Source: Streptomyces sp. CA-210063
GTDB taxonomy: Bacteria; Actinomycetota; Actinomycetes; Streptomycetales; Streptomycetaceae
Direction: 5' to 3'
Length of the DNA: 64,000 bases
Assembly: GCF_024612015.1 (NCBI RefSeq)
Contig: NZ_CP102512.1
Location: forward strand, 4,588,001 to 4,652,000
Part shown: piece after piece, positions 59,224 to 64,000 of the stretch
How positions within the stretch are numbered: position 1 is the first letter of the stretch
Layout: the number at the start of each line of letters is the position of its first letter
Program-made: the position numbers and the translations under genes
The notes under the pieces: generated by a model
Seen by the model: only the letters and a program-made list of their open reading frames with translations
Database searches by the model: none
What the model was told of the DNA's origin: nothing

Positions 59224-60558
59224 GATGCCAGGGGGCTGTTCCCTGGAGCCGGTCACGGTCGGCAGGGAGACTTCCACTCCTGTGCGAGTGCCCCAGGCGG
59301 TGTCGCGCAGCGTGCACAGGGAGTAGACCCGCACCCACAGCAGGACACCCATGTGCAGCAGGCCGTACAGCGGAGCCAGCAAGAAGGTGCCCAGCCGTTC
59401 CGTCCAGGGGATCCGGGTACGGTCACCGGACTCCAGATATCTGACCGACCAGGCGTAGCTGAGGAGCATCGCATGCATGAGGTACACCAGCAGCAAGGCG
59501 CCCTGCGCACTGATGAGCATCATGACCATGGCGAAGATCAGCACCCCTGTGAAACAGGTCCAGGAAATCAACTCCAGCAGCGCCAGCCAGAATCCCGGCC
59601 TGCTGATCTGTCCGACCCGGATGATCCACAGCGATTCGCGGAAGAAGGATTTGTTCCACCGCACCTGCTGCCGCAGGTAGTGCCTGACGTGCTCGGGAAC
59701 CAGAGTCCAGGCCACCGCGTTGGCCTGCAAGACCGCCTTCCCGGTCAGCAGGCAGTAGTTCGTCATGTGCCGGTCGTCGCCGAAGGTGGACAGCCTGCCC
59801 AGGAACCGCTGGTTGAGAAAGCCATGAAGGTGCTCTCGCACCACGGTCCCACGGTAGAAGGCCAGCGACCCGCAGCAACACAGAACCGCCCCCAGCAGGC
59901 TGTACGCGGCACGCTCGTACAGGAACGCATTCGCGTAACGAAGATCGATCAGCCGGGTGAGAACGTTCTTGCGGGCATTGAGGGCCAGTACCAGTCCGGT
60001 GACGGCGTTCACCTTGTCCGAGGCAAATGGAAGCATTCCCCGCTCGATGGCGTACTTGTCCAGCACGGTGTCCGAATCGATGCCCAGGTAGATGTCCGTA
60101 TCGGCATGAAGTCGGAAACCGGCCGCCAGTCCCTGGCGTTTGCCCTTGTTCTCCGTAAATTCCACCACTTGGTAGCCGATGCCCGCGTCACGGAACCGGC
60201 GGACCACCTCGGGCGAGAGCGCGTAGGCCAACGCGCGAGAGTCCGTCGAGGCATCATCGACAACCACCAGCGTGGTCGGATGGCGGGTCTGATCCAGAAC
60301 GCTGTCGAGACACTTGCCGAACGCTTCCGGGTCCTCGTTGTAGACAGTGATGATCGCGCCGACCGTCAGATCGTTCACCTTCGCCAGGTCCTCAGGGGCT
60401 GCGGCTGTCTGCGGCCGCCGGACGAGAGAAGCCCCCAGTTTGGCGAACATCAAGGCAAAGACGGCGGTCCCGTAGACAGATGCCATGGTGCCGCCCTGCG
60501 TGATCAGGATGATCGCCACGACCACCAGCATCGCAGCTGCCGAGACGAAGCGACTCAT
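59215..60558 (-). CDS. Hyaluronan-synthase-like GT2
   Basis: The chosen start ATG 60558 overlaps the upstream small gene by ATGA and gives 447 residues. Two TM segments at the N-terminus (about 5-45) precede a GT2 domain with 'AIITVYNED', 'VVVDDASTDSRA', the metal-binding DSD in 'GIDSDTVLD', 'GDDRHMTNY' and the product-binding 'QQVRWNKSF'. Further TM helices follow. This is the plan of class I hyaluronan synthase, NodC and chitin synthase. Next to UDP-glucose dehydrogenase, a hyaluronan- or glucuronan-like capsule is likely. The long upstream in-frame extension is non-coding. Confidence 0.87.
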   Translation of the reverse strand: MSRFVSAAAMLVVVAIILITQGGTMASVYGTAVFALMFAKLGASLVRRPQTAAAPEDLAKVNDLTVGAIITVYNEDPEAFGKCLDSVLDQTRHPTTLVVVDDASTDSRALAYALSPEVVRRFRDAGIGYQVVEFTENKGKRQGLAAGFRLHADTDIYLGIDSDTVLDKYAIERGMLPFASDKVNAVTGLVLALNARKNVLTRLIDLRYANAFLYERAAYSLLGAVLCCCGSLAFYRGTVVREHLHGFLNQRFLGRLSTFGDDRHMTNYCLLTGKAVLQANAVAWTLVPEHVRHYLRQQVRWNKSFFRESLWIIRVGQISRPGFWLALLELISWTCFTGVLIFAMVMMLISAQGALLLVYLMHAMLLSYAWSVRYLESGDRTRIPWTERLGTFLLAPLYGLLHMGVLLWVRVYSLCTLRDTAWGTRTGVEVSLPTVTGSREQPPGISE

Positions 60559-60770
60559 CGGTGACCACGCCGAGCGTGAGAGCGGGTCAACAACAACCCG
60601 AGGGCAATCAGAGCGAAACACCCCAGGACGATCCACAGGGGGAGGAACGCGCCACCCGCCAGAGCACGGTTCACTTCGGTATTGGCGAAGTCGGCATTCA
60701 TGGCGCCGGCCTTCCTCTCGATACCCGGGCTGACTGGCTGGGGATATCCAGGATCTGCACTCACAGGCAT
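60555..60770 (-). CDS. Small single-TM partner of the GT2
   Basis: The 71-residue product has one hydrophobic segment (about 40-62) followed by a basic SHARRGHR tail and overlaps the glycosyltransferase start by ATGA. It may help the synthase fold or anchor. No family was recognised. Confidence 0.6.
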   Translation of the reverse strand: MPVSADPGYPQPVSPGIERKAGAMNADFANTEVNRALAGGAFLPLWIVLGCFALIALGLLLTRSHARRGHR

Positions 60771-61097
60771 GGTGGTTCCGTGAGCGGTTTACGAGGTGAT
60801 CGACAATGAACACTGCACGTACCGGATTTTTGGAGCCGCCGCTTCGAGGCCATGCGCGTCTTCGCGAAGCTCCCCATACGCAACGGTCCGCGCACCGCCT
60901 ACCCCGGCGGAGACACCGCCTTTTGCGGTGGCTTGGAGCGGACGGCCTGTCCACTAACTGAGCAACCAGCCCTGGGCCGAGCCGCTCAGTCTCCATCCGA
61001 TGACACCAGCCTACGACGTTTGTCATGAATTGTCGGATCGGGATGGCAAGCTGCTGGGCGCTCTGCTGCAGCGGGTCACCTCGGCCGCACCCAGGTA
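60771..61097. other. Intergenic region with a three-way hairpin element
   Basis: This region separates the GT2 unit from the IS. It holds the folded element at 60886-60943 and no gene. On the minus strand there is also a tRNA box-A-like sequence (60951-60967), so a degenerate tRNA remnant is possible. Confidence 0.45.
60886..60943. other. Three-way-junction structured element
   Basis: GTCCGC (60886-60891) pairs with GCGGAC (60938-60943) and encloses two hairpins, CCGCC/GGCGG (60895-60910) and CACCGC/GCGGTG (60914-60930). The fold is the same on either strand. Function is unknown. It might be a transcription terminator, a recombination site or a tRNA relic. Confidence 0.4.
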
Positions 61098-61333
61098 CTT
61101 GTCGGTGGACTAGAGCGCATCCTCGAGGCCCTCGCGGACCGGTACCGGCTCCGTCAAGGGCCGCTGGCCTGCCAATAGTTAGCCGTCATGTGAAGGCCGG
61201 ACGCGGTGCCGACCAAGGTGAAGGCGCTGCGTTCGAAGGTGAAACGGCTGGTCGCCGGGGCTGGCTGGCCGAACCCGCGCCGGGCCGGTTCACGCTGGCT
61301 GCGGGCGTGAGCGGGCCAGGCGGCGGGTCATGA
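61098..61333 (+). pseudogene. Broken second copy of the IS-associated protein gene
   Basis: The sequence is clearly homologous to the 3' part of the gene at 54537-55067, for example TGTCGGTGGACTA and GGTTCACGCTGGCTGCG near the end. It contains stop codons and frame changes, and it lacks the 5' half. It lies in the same orientation relative to the intact transposase as the other copy lies to the transposase relic. Confidence 0.85.
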
Positions 61334-62192
61334 GCAGGATCATCGACCAGTAGATCATCGCCTCGGCGCTGTTGGTGCGGCGCTCGAAGTCGCGTGCCAG
61401 GCGGCGGGTGCGCATCAGGTGGGCGAAGAGGCGCTCGACGATCCACCGCTTGGGCAGCACCACGAACCCCTTCTGGCCGTCACTGCGCTTGACGATCGCC
61501 AACACCAGCGCGAGCGCCGTGAAGCAGTAGTCGACGAGGCTGCCGGTGTAACCGCCGTCGGCCCAGACCAAGGCCAGCCGGTGGTGCGCGCCGGCCACCT
61601 GCTCGAGCAGCACCTGTGCGGCGGTGCGGTCGCCGGTGTCCGCGGCGGTGACCATCACCCCCAACAGCAGACCGAGTGTGTCGACCACGACATGCCGCTT
61701 GCGCCCGTTGATCAGCTTGCCGCCGTCGAAGCCACGGCTGTCGGTGCCGACGACGGCGTCCGCCTTGACAGACTGCGAGTCGATCACGCCAGCTGTCGGC
61801 TCCGCGTCCCGCCCCTCCCTCTCGCGGATCCTTGATCGCAGCCGGTCGTGAAACTCCTTGACCAGGGCGTGGTCGCGCCAGCGGCGGAAGAACGCGTAGA
61901 CGCGGTCCCACGGCGGGAAGTCGGCAGGCATGGCCCGCCACTTGATGCCGTTGTCGACGAGGTAGCGGACCGCATCGAGTATCGCCCGGTGGCAGTACGC
62001 CTCCGGCTGCCCGCCCCGGCCGCGCAACCAGCCGGGCACCGGCAGCAGCGGCCGGACCCCGGCCCACTCCGCGTCCGTCATGTCCGAGGGATACCGCCGA
62101 ACACGTTCCGGGCGATCGACCGCATTCCCGAACAGGTGAGCGACACAATCACACGTCGGCTCCACCGGCGTAAGCGCGTACAACTGCGGCAA
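61290..62192 (-). CDS. IS5-family transposase
   Basis: The 300-residue product has an N-terminal DUF4096-like segment ('YPSDMTDAEWAGVRPLLPVPGWLRGRGGQ') and a DDE core with GVIDSQSVKAD, 'WADGGYTG' and 'RWIVERLF' supplying Asp, Asp and Glu. It looks intact. It overlaps the broken accessory gene at its 3' end. Its right end carries the 62306-62330 inverted repeat. It belongs to the IS5 group common in Streptomyces. Confidence 0.92.
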   Translation of the reverse strand: MPQLYALTPVEPTCDCVAHLFGNAVDRPERVRRYPSDMTDAEWAGVRPLLPVPGWLRGRGGQPEAYCHRAILDAVRYLVDNGIKWRAMPADFPPWDRVYAFFRRWRDHALVKEFHDRLRSRIREREGRDAEPTAGVIDSQSVKADAVVGTDSRGFDGGKLINGRKRHVVVDTLGLLLGVMVTAADTGDRTAAQVLLEQVAGAHHRLALVWADGGYTGSLVDYCFTALALVLAIVKRSDGQKGFVVLPKRWIVERLFAHLMRTRRLARDFERRTNSAEAMIYWSMILLMTRRLARSRPQPA

Positions 62193-62305
62193 TAGCGTCT
62201 CCTGAATCTCGGTTGGCTTCGCAACCCCGAGCTACCAAGAGGCCCCGCCTTCATGCCCATGGCCAGTGGCGATCACCCGATCGAGTCTCCCGTTCGACTC
62301 ACAAC

Positions 62306-62330
62306 CCTCAAGATCGGAAAGACAACAGCT
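62306..62330 (-). mobile_element. Right terminal inverted repeat
   Basis: CCTCAAGATCGGAAAGACAACAGCT, the complement of the left repeat at 54427-54451 except for two positions. It defines the right end of the IS-bracketed segment. Confidence 0.75.
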
Positions 62331-62353
62331 TCTAAGGGTGCGCTGTACGCGCT

Positions 62354-62380
62354 GGGGGCCGCGCCGGAAGGCGTGGCCCC
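62354..62380. terminator. Short GC-rich hairpin
   Basis: GGGGGCCGCGCC, GGAA, GGCGTGGCCCC form a compact hairpin between the IS and the phage gene at 62463. It could end transcription of that gene. Confidence 0.5.
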
Positions 62381-62462
62381 TTCCGTCATTACCACCGCAC
62401 CATGTGGCAATCACTGCCTCGTGGCTCAACCCTTCTGTTGGTTCGGAGTGACTGGACGCGGC

Positions 62463-62972
62463 TCAGGACAGCGGGAGTTGGCCTGCGACGATTCCTTGGC
62501 CGAGCCCGCGAGGGCGGTGGCCGGGGATGCTGGGTACGCCCGAGGTGTGGAGGTGGTGAGCGAACTGCCAGTTCCGACAGCTGGCGTAGTCCCGCTCGTT
62601 GGCATGCGCGGCGTCGGCCGGTACGGAGTTGGTTCCCCATCCGGTGATCGGCCGCGCTCCGGTGAGGGTGACCGTGAGGTGCTGTACCTCGAGGTCTTGG
62701 ACGTGTCCGGGGGCGACCTCGAAGGCGAGGTGGGGGTTTTCGCCCCACCGGGAGGGGTCGGTGGTGACGCCGCAGAGGTACCAGCAGATTGGGGTGGGGA
62801 ACTCGTCGAGGGTGATGGCGGCTTCGGTGAGGTCCTGGTTGACCTGCTGGCTGTAGCGGCCGTGGAGGGAGCGGGCGCAGTGCTGGGTGAGGTCGATGCC
62901 GGTGACGTACTTGAGCCAGAGGTAGCGGTAGGTCCGGTTGCCTCTCGTGATGGTGATCTGTGGTGCGGGCAC
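62463..62972 (-). CDS. Hypothetical phage protein
   Basis: I start at GTG 62972, with GGGGGAA upstream, giving 169 residues. An earlier GTG at 63014 is possible. The protein is beta-rich with several Trp and Cys residues ('FPTPICWYLCGVTTDPSRWGENPHLAFEV'). It lies 48 bases after the promoter-like motif at 63020. No family was recognised. It is one of two right-hand phage genes on the minus strand and may be cut short by the IS region to its left. Confidence 0.55.
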   Translation of the reverse strand: MPAPQITITRGNRTYRYLWLKYVTGIDLTQHCARSLHGRYSQQVNQDLTEAAITLDEFPTPICWYLCGVTTDPSRWGENPHLAFEVAPGHVQDLEVQHLTVTLTGARPITGWGTNSVPADAAHANERDYASCRNWQFAHHLHTSGVPSIPGHRPRGLGQGIVAGQLPLS

Positions 62973-63019
62973 GGTTCCCCCGGGGTGTTGGGTGGTGCGG
63001 GGCAGCAACACCACCCCTC

Positions 63020-63037
63020 ACCCTTATTATATATGCA
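63020..63037 (-). promoter_or_regulatory. Phage promoter-like AT-rich motif, copy 2
   Basis: On the minus strand TGCATATATAATAAGGGT, 17 of 18 bases identical to copy 1 at 45807-45824. It contains a TATAAT box and lies about 48 bases before GTG 62972. Confidence 0.6.
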
Positions 63038-63051
63038 CTAAGCTGAGATTG

Positions 63052-64000
63052 TCACTTTTGATCACGTTCTGCGCAGGCCCGTATCAGGGCCTCGACCAGC
63101 GGTTTGTGCCGGTTGTGCCGGTACTCACCGGGGTACTCCATGTTGAACTCCGCTTCCAGCGCCGCCCGCCTGCGCTCAGGCGAGACGGGGAGCGGTCGGC
63201 GGCACTCCACGGTCAGCGACCCCCCGGTGTCGACGCCGATCCGCACCTCGCCGAAGTAGCGGCGGAGCAGGGCCGTCAACGACTCGCGGGTGTGGAACCG
63301 CTGCATGGTCCATACGCCGGCCCGGAAGGTGGCGGAGAACCCGTTCTCGTCGACGAACTCCAGAGCGCGCCGGTACCGGTTGTTGCGGTACTTGCGGCCA
63401 CTGTTGCGCTTGGAGATGGACTTCATGTGGCGGGTGCCAGTGAAGAACACCCCGTCGTCCGCGCACAGGGTGTTGCACGTGATCAGGACGTGCTCCTCGA
63501 ACTCCAGGCTGGTGATGGAATTGATGACGGAGTCGAGGACGACGACGTCGTACTGCCCGTTGGCGCGGACGTCGCGTTGGAGGTCACGGATGTGGGCGAC
63601 GGTGGCCGCGACATCGAGGGCGTTCTGCGTGCCCTTGGCCTTGACGTGCGGCTCGTACCAGTGGGCGTCATACCCCTGCTCCTTGAGCATGGTGATGTAG
63701 GCGGCCTCGCCCGCGCCGAAGTCGACGATCCGCTGGGACTTCTTCAGCGTGGGCAGGACGTGCTTGACGTAGACGGCGGACTTGGCGGAGTCGCCGTCGT
63801 CGCCGCCGAGCCGGTGCATCTGGCACCAGTGCTGGTTGTACGGCTTGATGCCGAGCTGGGTGTAGTCGTAGACCCCGTACTCGCCTTCGAGCCAGACCAG
63901 TAGCTCGTCAGCCTCCTGGACGGAGACCCGGTAGCAGAGGACGTCCTTGCGGAGGTCGACGGCAGAGACGGCGTAGTCGTTGTTGAGGATGACGCGGCCG
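63052..64000 (-). CDS. Phage methyltransferase-like protein, 5' end outside window
   Basis: The frame stays open to the right edge, so at least 315 residues are encoded. The ATG at 63819 is internal. The C-terminal part has a class I SAM-dependent methyltransferase motif 'IVDFGAGEAAYITMLKEQGYDAHWYEP' and a 'YDVVVLDSVINSI' strand. The N-terminal part visible here, with 'VLCYRVSVQEADELLVWLEGEYGVYDYTQLGIKPYNQHWCQMH', resembles phage proteins that join a ParB/nuclease-like N-terminus to a methyltransferase. It may protect phage DNA from restriction. The 5' end cannot be seen. Confidence 0.7.
   Translation of the reverse strand, partial: GRVILNNDYAVSAVDLRKDVLCYRVSVQEADELLVWLEGEYGVYDYTQLGIKPYNQHWCQMHRLGGDDGDSAKSAVYVKHVLPTLKKSQRIVDFGAGEAAYITMLKEQGYDAHWYEPHVKAKGTQNALDVAATVAHIRDLQRDVRANGQYDVVVLDSVINSITSLEFEEHVLITCNTLCADDGVFFTGTRHMKSISKRNSGRKYRNNRYRRALEFVDENGFSATFRAGVWTMQRFHTRESLTALLRRYFGEVRIGVDTGGSLTVECRRPLPVSPERRRAALEAEFNMEYPGEYRHNRHKPLVEALIRACAERDQK

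Larger units (their letters stand above)
61098..62330 (-). mobile_element. IS5-type element, left end missing
   Basis: The unit comprises the broken accessory gene, the intact transposase and the right inverted repeat. No left inverted repeat is seen near 61.0 kb. The matching left repeat is at 54427-54451, 7.9 kb away, so the transposase could mobilise the whole intervening segment. Confidence 0.75.

Noticed and set aside
59353..60564. 403-codon plus-strand frame
   Set aside because: It is the antisense shadow of the hyaluronan-synthase-like gene.

Overview
The window is high-GC actinobacterial DNA, most likely from a Streptomyces. GTG and TTG starts are common, genes overlap by ATGA/GTGA/TTGA, and Streptomyces-type regulators and small families (XRE-TPR and NsdA-like regulators, DUF6233- and DUF6093-like proteins, GHKL ATP-binding proteins) are present. 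The backbone is the late region of a long-tailed (siphovirus-type) prophage or phage-plasmid, transcribed almost entirely on the minus strand. From right to left it encodes: a methyltransferase-like protein cut by the window edge (63-64 kb), small and large terminase (53.3-51.2 kb), an HNH protein and the portal (48.6-46.0 kb), scaffold, lambda D-like decoration protein, lambda E-type capsid, two head-completion candidates and a MuF-like minor head protein (40.3-36.2 kb). After an interruption come head-tail connectors, tail terminator, major tail protein, frameshifted tail chaperones, tape measure, distal tail protein and two minor tail proteins (11.3-0 kb).

The phage order is interrupted by several non-phage cargo blocks. 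The largest (about 11.4-36.1 kb) lies between the MuF-like gene and the head-tail connector genes. Its left half is a tightly coupled operon that looks biosynthetic: KsgA/Erm-like methyltransferase, 5'-nucleotidase-like metallophosphatase, Fe(II)/2-oxoglutarate-type oxygenase, two dCTP-deaminase paralogues, PIG-L deacetylase, WbqC-like protein, GT4 glycosyltransferase and a full-length prolyl-tRNA-synthetase paralogue. Just downstream lie a 76-nt tRNA-like gene with its own promoter, a MurG-like glycosyltransferase and a convergent HIT-domain gene. The tRNA has an encoded CCA end, the C1-G72/A73 features typical of tRNA-Pro, and an aberrant anticodon loop (A33, apparent AGC). This tRNA plus synthetase pair inside a small-molecule-type operon is the most unusual content of the window. 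The right half holds regulators, a NUDIX protein, a zincin, an amine-utilisation-type operon (permease, glutamine-synthetase-like ligase, and a GntR protein with five tandem winged helices), a double-GHKL protein, a TPR regulator, an SDR and two membrane-anchored proteins.

Smaller cargo blocks sit between scaffold and portal (40.5-45.8 kb: pentapeptide-repeat protein, small membrane-protein pair, DUF6233-like protein, a protein with a HEPN-like motif) and between portal and terminase (48.6-51.0 kb: lipoprotein, and a lower-GC two-gene unit with a PD-(D/E)XK-like nuclease). Beyond the small terminase, 54.4-62.3 kb is bracketed by matching inverted repeats and two direct copies of an IS5-type unit, one reduced to a relic. 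Between the copies lies a sugar cassette: GH13 alpha-glucosidase, UDP-glucose dehydrogenase, hyaluronan-synthase-like GT2 and a small membrane protein.

All calls come from reading the sequence and translations. No database search, covariance model or folding program was run. Structural phage genes, the synthetase, the sugar-metabolism enzymes and the transposase are well supported. Functions proposed for cargo systems are inferences.
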